The position numbers and the translations under genes were made by a program. A stretch of DNA of 61,205 nt from Lachnospiraceae bacterium (GTDB lineage: Bacteria; Bacillota; Clostridia; Lachnospirales; Lachnospiraceae): contig JAILKJ010000010.1 in the NCBI GenBank assembly GCA_024693845.1, positions 1 to 61,205 on the forward strand. The letters are read 5' to 3'. The notes beneath the pieces were generated by a model. The model searched no databases, was not told the origin of the DNA, and was given only the letters and a program-made list of their open reading frames with translations. Shown in pieces: positions 17,468 to 26,765 of the stretch. How positions within the stretch are numbered: the stretch's first letter is position 1; each line of letters opens with the position of its first letter.

Positions 17468-18433
17468 ATGTTATATGATCTACTCAACGGATATATTCCG
17501 GCTGCGGGGATCCTGACCATCGCCGTGGCTCTTTGTCTGGTGGCAACTTATCTCTTTCTCAGATTTCCACCCGCCTTCCTGCCCAAGGATCAGGGAAGAG
17601 CCTTCGCCGTGAACGGGGCGCTTTCCAAGGGCAAAACCCGCGGCGTCGGACTGATCATGGTCCTGGTATTTCTGATCACGGGACTTCTTCTCCTGCCCTT
17701 TTCCAAGGAATATACGATCTACAGCGCGCTTCTGTTTCTGATGATGCTTTCCGGTTATCTGGACGATGCATCCAAAAACCCCTGGAGTGATTATAAGAAA
17801 GGCGCCATCGATCTGATCATATCCGTGTTAGCAGTTGCTAATTTTCTGATGCAGAACGACTCCGGCGTGTACTTTTTCGGGAGCCGCTTTATGCTGCATC
17901 CGGTTCTGTATGCGATCCTCGGGATCGTGCTGATCTGGGTATCCGTAAATGTTACGAACTGCTCCGACGGTGTGGACGGTCTCTGCGGCAGTGTTTCCGT
18001 AGTGGCGCTGACCGCCTACGGTCTGATCTTTAAGGATCAGATGGGTGAGGGCTATATGACCTGCGCCCTGATGTTTGCCGCCGTCATCCTTGCTTACCTT
18101 CGCTTCAACTGGTCACCGAGCACCATGCTGATGGGCGATGCCGGTTCTCGGGCCATCGGCTTTTGGCTGGCTATCCTGGCCATGAAGAGCAGACATCCTT
18201 TCTCCTTCCTGCTGCTGGGTCTTGTTTTCATCCTGGACGGCGGACTGGGGCTTGTCAAAGTTTTCATCATGCGCTTTTTGAAGATCCCCTTCTTAAAGAG
18301 CATCCGCTTCCCCCTCCACGACCAGCTGCGTAAAAACATGGGCTGGAAGGATGTTCCCGTAGTGCTTCTGATGATCGGATGCCAGATCGTACTGTCACTG
18401 ATCACGGCTCTGCTGCTTCGGATCGCCGGATAG
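17468..18433 (+). CDS. Divergent MraY-like polyprenyl-phosphate sugar-1-phosphate transferase
   Basis: 321 residues, ~10 membrane helices, of the MraY/WecA/TagO superfamily that loads a sugar-1-phosphate onto undecaprenyl phosphate. Motifs: GYLDDASK (Asp pair 99-100), NCSDGVDGLCG (164-174; MraY usually NLTDGLDGLA), MGDAGSRAIGFWLA (222 on) and FPLHDQLRKNMGW (281-293) where MraY has PLHHHFE..GW. The His-His-His element is thus His-Asp-Gln. Catalytic aspartates are kept, so an active enzyme with another substrate is likely. First gene of a cluster with MBOAT, SGNH and TagB/TagF-like genes, which argues for starting a lipid-linked surface polymer rather than peptidoglycan. Confidence 0.85.
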   Translation: MLYDLLNGYIPAAGILTIAVALCLVATYLFLRFPPAFLPKDQGRAFAVNGALSKGKTRGVGLIMVLVFLITGLLLLPFSKEYTIYSALLFLMMLSGYLDDASKNPWSDYKKGAIDLIISVLAVANFLMQNDSGVYFFGSRFMLHPVLYAILGIVLIWVSVNVTNCSDGVDGLCGSVSVVALTAYGLIFKDQMGEGYMTCALMFAAVILAYLRFNWSPSTMLMGDAGSRAIGFWLAILAMKSRHPFSFLLLGLVFILDGGLGLVKVFIMRFLKIPFLKSIRFPLHDQLRKNMGWKDVPVVLLMIGCQIVLSLITALLLRIAG

Positions 18434-18467
18434 CTGCGGATTATCAATCGAAACGGAAATCTATGTC

Positions 18468-19817
18468 ATGACAGACAGTGGTATGTTGTTTTGCGGCCTG
18501 GGATTCTTATTCCGGTTTTTGCCGATCTTCTTTTTGTTATATGTGCTGACCCCCGCCAGATACAGGAATATCTCCCTGTTCTTCGGGAGTCTGATCTATT
18601 ATGCGGCTCTTGAGCCGCATTTTGTCTTGGTGCTCTTCGGGTTTACGATCTTAAACGCTGCCCTGGCCTCGCCGCAAAGTAAGGTAAGAGCCTTTGCGGC
18701 CGTCGCAGCGGATCTGGCTCTGCTTATCTATTGCAAATATCACATGGGCATGGCGGGAGCGGCGCTTCCCATCGGCATCAGCTTTTATCTGTTCAAAATG
18801 ATCTCCTTCCAGCTGGATCTCTACCGGGGCACGATAAAGGAGAAGCCACACTTTTTCGAGATCACCGAATACTTCGTCCTGTTCCCGCAGCTGGTTCAGG
18901 GCCCCATCGCCCGCTACAGACAGATGTACGATCCGGATGCCTCCTCCGGGCTCGGCCGCCCCCTTTCCTTTGAGGCGGTGGAAGACGGTCTGATGCTCCT
19001 TATGACCGGCGTGGTGATGAAGATCCTTTTGGCAGACCGCCTGGGTCTTGTCTGGAATCAGATCCGCCGCATCGGCTATGACGGCATCTCAACGGGCCTG
19101 GCCTGGCTCGGCGCCGCGGATTATTCCCTCTGGCTCTACTATGATTTCTGGAGTTATTCCCTGATGGCAGCCGGTCTTGCGATGATGCTCGGCTTCCCCT
19201 TCATCGAGAACTTCCGCCATCCCTACAGCGCATCCTCTGTAACCGACTTTTACCGCAGATGGCATGTGACCCTCGGAAGCTTCTTTAAGGAGTACATCTA
19301 TTTTCCTATGGGTGGCAGCCGGAAAGGACCGTGGAAGACCTTCCTAAACCTTCTGGTCGTCTGGGCCGTAACCGGTTTCTGGCATGGGATCACTCCGAAT
19401 TTCATGATCTGGGCCCTGATGCTTTTTGCTTTGATCGTTTGGGAAAAATTGCTCGCCGCTAACCTTTTGGCGAGATTCCCGTTCCTCGGAAGGCTTCATG
19501 TTTGGATCCTGATCCCCGTCAGCTGGGTGGTCTTTGCCCTGCCTGACCGGATGGAGCTAACCCAGTATCTGCTGAGGATGTTTCCCTTTGTATCCTCTGC
19601 TGCGCCCGTTAACTCCTCGGATGTCATCAAGCTTTTGGAAGGCGGCTGGCCGCAGCTTGCCCTCGGCATCCTGTTCTGTATTCCCGGGCTTTGCGGCTTC
19701 CTTGTGAAGAAAAAACAGAACCTGCTGCTTAAGGCTGTGCTGCTGATCCTGTTCTGGGTTGCCGTGTATATGGCAGTCATCAGTCAGAGCAATCCGTTTT
19801 TGTATTTGAATTTCTGA
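18468..19817 (+). CDS. MBOAT O-acyltransferase (second copy in window)
   Basis: 449 residues, multi-pass. MBOAT motifs: LPIGISFYLFKMISFQLDLYRG, YFVLFPQLVQGPIARY, SVTDFYRRWHVTLGSFFKEY, VTGFWHGITPNFMIW with the catalytic histidine. Lies between the MraY-like gene (34-base gap) and an SGNH-type gene (51-base gap), so it probably acylates the polymer made by this cluster. Clearly diverged from the MBOAT at 8192-9667, so not a recent duplicate. Only a weak ribosome site (CGGAA) precedes the ATG. Confidence 0.92.
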   Translation: MTDSGMLFCGLGFLFRFLPIFFLLYVLTPARYRNISLFFGSLIYYAALEPHFVLVLFGFTILNAALASPQSKVRAFAAVAADLALLIYCKYHMGMAGAALPIGISFYLFKMISFQLDLYRGTIKEKPHFFEITEYFVLFPQLVQGPIARYRQMYDPDASSGLGRPLSFEAVEDGLMLLMTGVVMKILLADRLGLVWNQIRRIGYDGISTGLAWLGAADYSLWLYYDFWSYSLMAAGLAMMLGFPFIENFRHPYSASSVTDFYRRWHVTLGSFFKEYIYFPMGGSRKGPWKTFLNLLVVWAVTGFWHGITPNFMIWALMLFALIVWEKLLAANLLARFPFLGRLHVWILIPVSWVVFALPDRMELTQYLLRMFPFVSSAAPVNSSDVIKLLEGGWPQLALGILFCIPGLCGFLVKKKQNLLLKAVLLILFWVAVYMAVISQSNPFLYLNF

Positions 19818-19868
19818 GAAGTTTTGATCGAAATAAAACGCAGTGAACTGCGATAAGGAAAACGATAC

Positions 19869-21164
19869 ATGGAACAGAAACGCGACGGTAAATTTCATAT
19901 CCTAAGAACGCCTCTTGTGGTGCTGCTGCCCCTGACCGCGCTCTTGCTGTCTGTCTTCGGACTGGTGGGTGCATCCGGTATGTACCGGGAGTACTCCTAT
20001 GATCCCGTCTCGGAGCCGTCCCTGGTGGTGGTCATGAAGGGGATACGGGATGAGGTCTTCCCCGACCGCGCTATGAAGGAACAGTTTATGGCCAAGACCG
20101 GGCTCAACAGATTCCTTCCGTCTGTTGAGGATGAACTGACGGTGACGCTCCCTGCGGATGCAGCATCTGAGTTGGCTGCCGGTCAGGATGGTAGTACAGC
20201 CGGCGTTGAGGGCACGAAGACCGCAGACGGCGGGGTGGGCACTGCGACAGGTGCAGAGAATGCCACAACGGGCGCAGATGCTTCCGGCTCCGGCACGGCT
20301 TCTGATGCTCAAGGTACCGCCGCTTCGAATAATGCCACGGACGATCCCGGCGATCCGGATCCCGATCCCTCGAAGCAGACAAGCACCGTCAGCACAAACG
20401 AGATCCCTCCCGAGGAAAGGGTGATCCCCGAAGAGAGCACCTGCCCCGTCTGCGAAGCCAAGGACTACGGCAATGTCTCCAGGCAGTACCAGGGCCCCGA
20501 GGGCTGGGAACCCGAAAAAGACCTGCTCGGCATGTTTGCCCTCAAGGGCACCTATCTTCCCCTGGAGGAGGTGGACGAGAGCTACTTTGACGACGCCCTT
20601 TTCATCGGTGATTCGAGAGTGGACGGACTGGCTGACTACGGCGGCCTGCAGGATCACGCCACCTTTGTCTGCCGGGATTCCCTTACGGTCTACAAGCTGT
20701 TTGATGAGCAGCTCCGCTATAAGGACCCCTACGGAAACCGGGGCACAGCCTCCCTTTCCAAGGTGCTGTCCTTCAGGCAGTACGGAAAGATCTACCTGCA
20801 GATCGGCATCAATGAGGTGGGCTTGGGAACCACCAAACAGTTCTACGAGGAATACCGTACCGCCCTGATGAAGATCCGCGCCGCCCAGCCTCTGGCGATC
20901 CTCTACATCGACGGGATCATGCATGTAACTGCCGGTCGCAGCAGCTCCGACAGCGTCATGAACAACACCAACATTGTGGACCGCAACCGCGCCATAGCTA
21001 CGCTGGCAAACGGCAAGGATATTTTTTACCTGGATATGAATCCGTATGTCTGCGACGAAAACGGAAACCTCTTATCGGAGCTTTCCATGGATCACGCGCA
21101 CCTGAAGGCCTCCGCCCACGGCAGATGGAAGGACTTCCTCATGGAGCATGCGGCGGTAAGATAG
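19869..21164 (+). CDS. Membrane-anchored SGNH/GDSL-type protein, MBOAT partner
   Basis: 431 residues. One N-terminal membrane helix (~13-34). Then a low-complexity Ala/Gly/Thr/Asp/Pro linker (~95-185) that would span the wall. Then an SGNH domain (~225-431) with block I DALFIGDSRVDGL (nucleophile Ser), QIGINEVG, and the C-terminal DHAHLKASAHGRW carrying the Asp-x-x-His-type pair. Expected role: extracytoplasmic acyl transfer to a surface polymer from the MBOAT encoded just upstream, or deacylation. Confidence 0.85.
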   Translation: MEQKRDGKFHILRTPLVVLLPLTALLLSVFGLVGASGMYREYSYDPVSEPSLVVVMKGIRDEVFPDRAMKEQFMAKTGLNRFLPSVEDELTVTLPADAASELAAGQDGSTAGVEGTKTADGGVGTATGAENATTGADASGSGTASDAQGTAASNNATDDPGDPDPDPSKQTSTVSTNEIPPEERVIPEESTCPVCEAKDYGNVSRQYQGPEGWEPEKDLLGMFALKGTYLPLEEVDESYFDDALFIGDSRVDGLADYGGLQDHATFVCRDSLTVYKLFDEQLRYKDPYGNRGTASLSKVLSFRQYGKIYLQIGINEVGLGTTKQFYEEYRTALMKIRAAQPLAILYIDGIMHVTAGRSSSDSVMNNTNIVDRNRAIATLANGKDIFYLDMNPYVCDENGNLLSELSMDHAHLKASAHGRWKDFLMEHAAVR

Positions 21165-21180
21165 CACAAAACCCGATGCT

Positions 21181-21209
21181 TTTACCTTTCCCTCCGGATA
21201 TGGTATGAT
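21181..21209 (+). promoter_or_regulatory. Internal sigma-A promoter before the glycerophosphotransferase genes
   Basis: TTTACC (21181-21186), exactly 17 bases, TATGAT (21204-21209), in the 77-base gap after the SGNH gene and 33 bases before the start at 21242. It suggests the two TagB/TagF-like genes can be transcribed apart from the upstream three. Confidence 0.65.
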
Positions 21210-21241
21210 AGATAAGAAATAACGCAAAGATGGGAGATCGT

Positions 21242-22420
21242 ATGGATCAGGCATTTATAAAGGTACTCTTCTCGGAGGGCGTGCGGATCGTAACCGCGCC
21301 GCTGAGATGCATGCCGGTGAAGAACAACCGAATACTGTTTACGGGGCTGACCGGCGGAAATACCTATGACTATTCCTGCAATCCCAAATATGTCTACGAA
21401 TATCTGAAAAAGACCTATCCCGGCCGCTTCGAATATGTCTGGGCCGTATCGGATCCTTCCAAATATCCCTTCCTTGAGAAGGAAGGGGTGAAGCTGGTAA
21501 AGCACTATTCCTTTTCTTCCTTTACACAGCTTTTGACCTCAAAGGTGATCATAACCAACGGCTCCTATGCCCCCTGGTTTCCTTTTCGCAAAAAGCAGTA
21601 TGTGATCAATACCTGGCACGGCGGCGGTGCCTATAAGAACGTGGAGAACGAAACCCCCACGGCTAACTGGGCCACCCGCAAACGCGCCCGGTTCTGCGTT
21701 GAGAATATCGACCTGTTTCTGGCCAGCTGCCGGCGGCAGGAGGAACTGATGATCCGCACCACCTACCGCTATGACAAGGATATCCTGCGCGCGGGAACGC
21801 CTCGAAACGATATGCTGGTAAACGGTGATACCCGGGCAGCGGCTGAGGCGGTTCGAAGCTACTACAAGATCCCCGCCGGGGATAAGATCGTTTTGTTTGC
21901 ACCGACTTACCGGAACTTAAAGACGCCCGCCGTCATGGACGCCGATGCCGTCCTTGCCTCTTTGGAGGAGGACGGTCAGAAGTGGCATTTCATCAGCCGC
22001 TATCACCGCTATCAGAATTCGGATTCCAATGTATCCGTTACCGGCAGCCGCATTTTGGACGGCGCCTCCTATCCCGATATGCAGCAGCTCCTTTGCGCTG
22101 CTGACGTGATGATCACGGACTTCTCCTCCTGCGTCTGGGACTATTCCTTCCTGAAGCGTCCCTGCCTGCTTTTCGTACCGGATGAGGAGGAATACGTTTC
22201 TTCCAACGGCTTTTACGTACCGCTGAATGAGTGGCCTTTTCCCCGGGAAAAGAGCCTGCCGGCGCTTTGCACAAAGATCCGGGCGCTTCTGAATGACCCT
22301 GATGCCAAGGCAGCTTACCTTGCGGATGTGCAGCGGCATCTGGATGATCTGGGAAGCTATGAGGCCGGCGAAGCCGCCAAGGCCGTGGCAGAGAAGATCC
22401 TGGAGCAGACCGGCGTCTGA
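21242..22420 (+). CDS. CDP-glycerol glycerophosphotransferase family protein (TagB/TagF-like)
   Basis: 392 residues from the ATG at 21242 (GGGAGA at five bases); an ATG 12 bases earlier has no site. C-terminal GT-B-like domain with NTWHGGGAYKNVE, IVLFAPTYRN, the ISRYH loop and DVMITDFSSCVWDYSFLKRP, the signatures of the Glyphos_transf family. These peripheral enzymes transfer glycerol-phosphate or ribitol-phosphate from a CDP donor to a lipid-linked acceptor in teichoic-acid synthesis. Priming versus polymerising role cannot be told. Followed after 13 bases by a related gene. Confidence 0.92.
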   Translation: MDQAFIKVLFSEGVRIVTAPLRCMPVKNNRILFTGLTGGNTYDYSCNPKYVYEYLKKTYPGRFEYVWAVSDPSKYPFLEKEGVKLVKHYSFSSFTQLLTSKVIITNGSYAPWFPFRKKQYVINTWHGGGAYKNVENETPTANWATRKRARFCVENIDLFLASCRRQEELMIRTTYRYDKDILRAGTPRNDMLVNGDTRAAAEAVRSYYKIPAGDKIVLFAPTYRNLKTPAVMDADAVLASLEEDGQKWHFISRYHRYQNSDSNVSVTGSRILDGASYPDMQQLLCAADVMITDFSSCVWDYSFLKRPCLLFVPDEEEYVSSNGFYVPLNEWPFPREKSLPALCTKIRALLNDPDAKAAYLADVQRHLDDLGSYEAGEAAKAVAEKILEQTGV

Positions 22421-22433
22421 GAAAAGGACAAAA

Positions 22434-23570
22434 ATGAGAGAAAAGATCAAGGCAATCGTTTTTCACATATTGTATCCCCTCTGGTATCACATAGGGGCAC
22501 TGCGCCCTTTGAACCGCAAAAAGGCAGTCTTTGTGGAAACCCACGCCGCCACCATGTCGGATAACTTCACGCTGCTTCACGGCGAGCTCCGCAAGCGGGG
22601 CTACGAGACAAGGCTTCACTGCCTTCGGATCGCAGACTCCGACTGGGGCACCATTATACGCCGCTCCCTTGCGCTGATCCGGGACATCTCGGATGCGGGA
22701 GTGATCCTTCTGGATGAATCCAACAGCCTCTTCGGAAGCTTTACCCTTCGCTCCGGCAGTAAGATGATCCAACTCTGGCATGCCTGCGGCGCCTTTAAAA
22801 AGTGGGGGCTCAGCGTTACCGACAAAACCTTCGGAGAAGATGAAAAGACCCTTCGCAGATACTCCGGCCATAAGAACTATACCCTGGTGACCGTCAGCGG
22901 CAAAGAGGTCTGCTGGGCCTATGAAGAAGCCTTCGGACTTCCGAAGGGCGGTAAGATCGTTCAACCCGTCGGTGTGAGCCGCACGGATGTTTTCTTCGAT
23001 CCTAACGCAAAAAAAGACGCCGCCGCCAAGATCCGGGAACTGATCCCCGAGCTTAACGGACGACGTATCATCGCCTACCTTCCCACCTTCCGCGGGAGCA
23101 TTGCAGATGCCAAAGGGCCTTCTGAGTTTGATCTGATGCTTCTGTCGGACTTTGCAGAGGATTCTTTTTTCCTGATCAAGAATCATCCCTTCGTAAAAGA
23201 GCCCTTCCCCATAGCCTCCTCCTTCCGTTCTTTTGCCCGGCAGATAGGAGATGAGCTGAGTGTGGAAGAGATCTTGCTTACAGCAGATGTTCTGATCACC
23301 GATTACTCCTCGGTGGTATTTGAATATTCCCTTATGAACAAGCCCATGCTGTTTTACGCTTACGACTACGACAGCTACGATCTGGAGCGGGGATTCTACT
23401 ATCCTTACGATACCTTCGTCCCCGGCCCGATCCTTCGGGATATGTACAACCTTCGGGAAGCACTTTTGCATACGGATGAGTTTGACTATGCTAACCTTGC
23501 CCGTTTCCGGGAGCTGTATATGAGCGGCTGTGACGGAAAAGCCACAGAGCGGATCGCAGATCTGATCTGA
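22434..23570 (+). CDS. Second CDP-glycerol glycerophosphotransferase family protein
   Basis: 378 residues from the ATG at 22434, preceded by AAAAGGA at five bases; the open frame back to 22293 overlaps the previous gene and is not used. Same family as its neighbour: LWHACGAFKKWG, IIAYLPTFRGSI, FLIKNHPF, DVLITDYSSVVFEYSLMNKP. Divergence from the first copy suggests a primase/polymerase-like division of labour, as in TagB/TagF systems (inference). Its stop abuts the stop of the convergent LacI-like/GGDEF gene at 23571 with no terminator between. Confidence 0.92.
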   Translation: MREKIKAIVFHILYPLWYHIGALRPLNRKKAVFVETHAATMSDNFTLLHGELRKRGYETRLHCLRIADSDWGTIIRRSLALIRDISDAGVILLDESNSLFGSFTLRSGSKMIQLWHACGAFKKWGLSVTDKTFGEDEKTLRRYSGHKNYTLVTVSGKEVCWAYEEAFGLPKGGKIVQPVGVSRTDVFFDPNAKKDAAAKIRELIPELNGRRIIAYLPTFRGSIADAKGPSEFDLMLLSDFAEDSFFLIKNHPFVKEPFPIASSFRSFARQIGDELSVEEILLTADVLITDYSSVVFEYSLMNKPMLFYAYDYDSYDLERGFYYPYDTFVPGPILRDMYNLREALLHTDEFDYANLARFRELYMSGCDGKATERIADLI

Positions 23571-25940
23571 TCACTTTTCTTTCCGGATATCCGCTCTTCT
23601 AAGCTTCTTAGCCTCATACAGGCAGGCATCCGCCTGTCCGGTGATCTCGGGAACGGAATAATTCTCCTCACAGGTAAACAGAACGCAGCCGGTGGAAAAC
23701 TCCACATAGTAAGGTTTGTCGCAGGTTTCATTGAACTTGCGGCAGTTCTCCTTTAAGGCCTGCACCACTTCATCTGCCTGCTTTTGTCCTTCACAGATCA
23801 TAAAGGAAATGAACTCATCCCCGCCGATCCTTCCGCAGACCGTTCCTTCCTCACAGAACTGCATCACCGTCTCCTTCAGGATCCTGGTGGCGTTCACCAG
23901 TGCAAAATCACCCTCCGCATGTCCGAATTCATCGTTGATCTGTTTAAGGTGATCCAGATCCGAGAAAAATACCGCTGCCTGATGACCGAGATTGGCATTT
24001 ACCTGCTCCATGGCCCGTTCCATAAAGCCGCGTCTGTTGTAAAGGCCCGTAAGAGCATCCGTTTCTGACATAAAGCTCAGGACCTGATTCTTATCCTTCA
24101 ATTCCTTCAGCGTTTCATATAGTTTTTGCTTAGCCTCATTCTCCTGCTTACTGATCTGCATGTAGGCTTTGGCCGTACTGATCTGAAGGGCCACGCCGTA
24201 CAGTAGGCCGATGGAGGTCGCCTCGATCTCGCAGAGCATGATACCGTACTGATAGGTTTTGGCAAAAAGCATAAATGCCACGAACACATGGTTCGACGAA
24301 GCGGGATAATGAGAGGAAAAGCCGTTTTCGGCCGTCACCACCGGACGTTTATCCGGCTCGTAGATCTTCATCCGCTTCTTCGTACATTCGGCAACCAACT
24401 CCAGTTTCTCGGGGCAGACAAACTGCGTCCTGCGATCATACTTCAGCGGCTCCGGCATCAGATACAGGAAAGCACTCTTGGCTCCCTGGGATACGATGTT
24501 CTCCAGTGCCAGACGATAGAAGGCCTTCTCATCATCAGCCTTTTCGATCATATACTGGATGGTGGCCGGCGCCGTCCAGCTCCGGTTTAAGAGCATCGCC
24601 ATCTTATCCTCCGAATCCCGCATAACATAGGAGGTAAGATAGGTATCCGTGATCCCCAAAGCCTGACCCAGCTTGAAAAGCTGCTGTTTACTGCTGACTC
24701 TGGCCATGAAGAAATGCATCACCTGATGGAAGCTTACGTTAAAACCGGAAATATCCAGCAGCTTTTCGCCGTCCTTCCGGCAAAGTGTCTGCACATGTAA
24801 AAGAGCACTTTCAGTCAGCTCCCTCACATCTTCCTTCGGTCCGTCTCCCATTTCCCGAAGCAGCATGCCTATCAGATAGCGGTAATATTTCTTTCCGTTT
24901 TCACGGGACTTCTCCGTGGCAATACTCTGATAGGATCCCTCCGCTGCCTTCGCTATAGCTGCTTCAATATTCTCCTTATCCGAGGCATCCCGGATATTGC
25001 CGAGGATCTCCTCCAGTCCCCAGGCTTCCTGGGTCAGCTGGGGTGAGCAGCCGCAGGACTGGCGCTGCAGGAATCTGGCCGGCAGCTTCATCTTCACAGG
25101 CTTGGGATCCCTGCAAAGGCCCACGGCACATTTTAGGGCCCGATATCCCATATCCAGTCCGTCCTGATTTGCCGTCGTCAGAGGCGGATCCATTCGCTGT
25201 GCAAACTCCACGTCATCATACCCGGTCACCGCCAGATCCCTGCCCGGTACCAGGCCTCTTTTCCGGCAGACTTTGTAGATACAGGAGGCCATCTCATCAT
25301 TGGCCGATACGATGGCTTCCGCATCCGGATAGCGGTCCAGAAGACGCTCCACAAGCTCATCCACCGCCGAGGAATAATCTCCGTATTCCACCATATCTTC
25401 CTTAACAACAAGGCCATGCTCCTGCATGGCATCGAGATATGCCTTCTCACGTTCATTGGAATCGGTATTGTTCTTGGGCCCGCTGAGATACAGGATCTTC
25501 TTATAGCCGTGCACCGTGAGCAGATGGTCCACGATGGTGTACATACTGCCGTAATTGTCGCTGATCAGGAAGCTGTCGCAGGACTCCTCATCATACTCCT
25601 CCAGTATCACAAGAGGTACGCTCCGAAACTTGCTGGCGAAGGCCTCACGATCATCCTGATCCAGGTATATGCATAGCGTTCCGTAGGAGATGATGATGGC
25701 ATCCAGTCCTGATATCTGTGCATAGTCATACAGGGAATTGTATTGATAGTTGTATGCGGACAGATCGTTCTCGTCACCGTTCCAAAAATCCAGGGCATTC
25801 CCCTGTGCCCCCACGAAAAACGTGATATCTACTTTTTCATCCTTAGCTGCTTCACAGATCCCCAGGATCAGCTCCATGGGATGCTGTGTATGAACATTTC
25901 CGATCATTACACCGATCTGGAAAACCTTTTGCGCTGACAT
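23571..25940 (-). CDS. LacI-type ligand-binding domain fused to GGDEF diguanylate cyclase
   Basis: 789 residues, no membrane segment or signal peptide. Residues ~1-300 are a periplasmic-binding-protein-like LacI sensor core (FQIGVMIGNVHTQHP, GYKKILYLSGPKNNTDSNER, VSANDEMASCIYKVCR, VTGYDDVEFAQRMDPPLTT), without the LacI helix-turn-helix. The middle (~300-600) is helical then GAF-like. The GGDEF domain (~624-789) has GRIGGDEF at 706-710 and FFSDLDHLKQINDEFGHAEGD; no RxxD I-site. It should be a cytoplasmic cyclase gated by a sugar-like ligand. Last gene of the minus-strand signalling operon, 21 bases after the response regulator. Confidence 0.93.
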   Translation of the reverse strand: MSAQKVFQIGVMIGNVHTQHPMELILGICEAAKDEKVDITFFVGAQGNALDFWNGDENDLSAYNYQYNSLYDYAQISGLDAIIISYGTLCIYLDQDDREAFASKFRSVPLVILEEYDEESCDSFLISDNYGSMYTIVDHLLTVHGYKKILYLSGPKNNTDSNEREKAYLDAMQEHGLVVKEDMVEYGDYSSAVDELVERLLDRYPDAEAIVSANDEMASCIYKVCRKRGLVPGRDLAVTGYDDVEFAQRMDPPLTTANQDGLDMGYRALKCAVGLCRDPKPVKMKLPARFLQRQSCGCSPQLTQEAWGLEEILGNIRDASDKENIEAAIAKAAEGSYQSIATEKSRENGKKYYRYLIGMLLREMGDGPKEDVRELTESALLHVQTLCRKDGEKLLDISGFNVSFHQVMHFFMARVSSKQQLFKLGQALGITDTYLTSYVMRDSEDKMAMLLNRSWTAPATIQYMIEKADDEKAFYRLALENIVSQGAKSAFLYLMPEPLKYDRRTQFVCPEKLELVAECTKKRMKIYEPDKRPVVTAENGFSSHYPASSNHVFVAFMLFAKTYQYGIMLCEIEATSIGLLYGVALQISTAKAYMQISKQENEAKQKLYETLKELKDKNQVLSFMSETDALTGLYNRRGFMERAMEQVNANLGHQAAVFFSDLDHLKQINDEFGHAEGDFALVNATRILKETVMQFCEEGTVCGRIGGDEFISFMICEGQKQADEVVQALKENCRKFNETCDKPYYVEFSTGCVLFTCEENYSVPEITGQADACLYEAKKLRRADIRKEK

Positions 25941-25961
25941 GTAACTACCCCTTTGACAAAT

Positions 25962-26747
25962 TTATTTTGCTGCCCCCAGCTTCCCGCTTAAATAGCTTCG
26001 AAGCTCATCCCTGGTTGTAGACTTAAGGATATACCCCTCCGGCTTCAGCTCCATAACCCTGGACACCGCTTCCTTGGTCCCGATCCCCGTCAAAAAGACC
26101 ACCGGGATGTTCGCGGTCATGGGCTCATGCTTCAGCATCTGAAGCACCTGGGGCCCGTCTACCACAGGCATCTCATAGTCCAGCAGGATCAGATCCACCG
26201 GGTCATTCTCCTTTACCTTCAACAGAAAAGTGATGGCCTGCATGCCCGCGGTAACGATATCCACCCGGTAGATATCCTTGATCCACTCCCTTACCATCTT
26301 GGCATAGGAAGGATCGTCATCCACGATCAGGATCCTCTTCTTCACCACTGTGGCCACTTCACCGTCTATCATCTTCTCCACCAACTCCGAGAACTTCTCC
26401 ATATCCAGGGGTCTGTTCACCCAGGGAAAAGCGTGAAGTTCGGGAAGCATCTCAAGAAGATCGTTGTGATATTTCACCTCGCCAAGCAGGATCATGGGCT
26501 TTCCCAGCTCGCTTACGACACCCGCTATCATAGACAGCATCCGGGCCTTAACATGATCCTCCATGATATCTCCGGGAAGGTAGGTCAAAAACAGAGATGC
26601 ATTGCCCGCGGACCGTGCCAGTTCCTCGAATCTTTCGGAGATCACCACAACGTCATACCCCTGGGATTTAAACTTATTCTCGATCCCCTTGACCACAACA
26701 CTGTACTGATACGCGATGATCGCGATCTGTTTCGGTAATGTACTCAT
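25962..26747 (-). CDS. Response regulator with N-terminal pseudo-receiver and C-terminal REC domain
   Basis: 261 residues. C-terminal REC (~135-258) is complete: ILIVDDDPSYAK, phosphoacceptor Asp190 in DLILLDYEMP, FLTGIG and YILKST with the conserved Lys. The N-terminal ~130 residues (IAIIAYQYSVVVKGIENKF, MILLGEVKYHND, WVNRPLDMEKFSEL) have the alternating pattern of a receiver fold but no acceptor Asp. No output domain, so it is probably a phosphate shuttle or allosteric partner for the neighbouring kinases. 18 bases downstream of a hybrid kinase gene. Confidence 0.88.
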   Translation of the reverse strand: MSTLPKQIAIIAYQYSVVVKGIENKFKSQGYDVVVISERFEELARSAGNASLFLTYLPGDIMEDHVKARMLSMIAGVVSELGKPMILLGEVKYHNDLLEMLPELHAFPWVNRPLDMEKFSELVEKMIDGEVATVVKKRILIVDDDPSYAKMVREWIKDIYRVDIVTAGMQAITFLLKVKENDPVDLILLDYEMPVVDGPQVLQMLKHEPMTANIPVVFLTGIGTKEAVSRVMELKPEGYILKSTTRDELRSYLSGKLGAAK

Positions 26748-26765
26748 TTTCTTTCCTCCAGAAAT

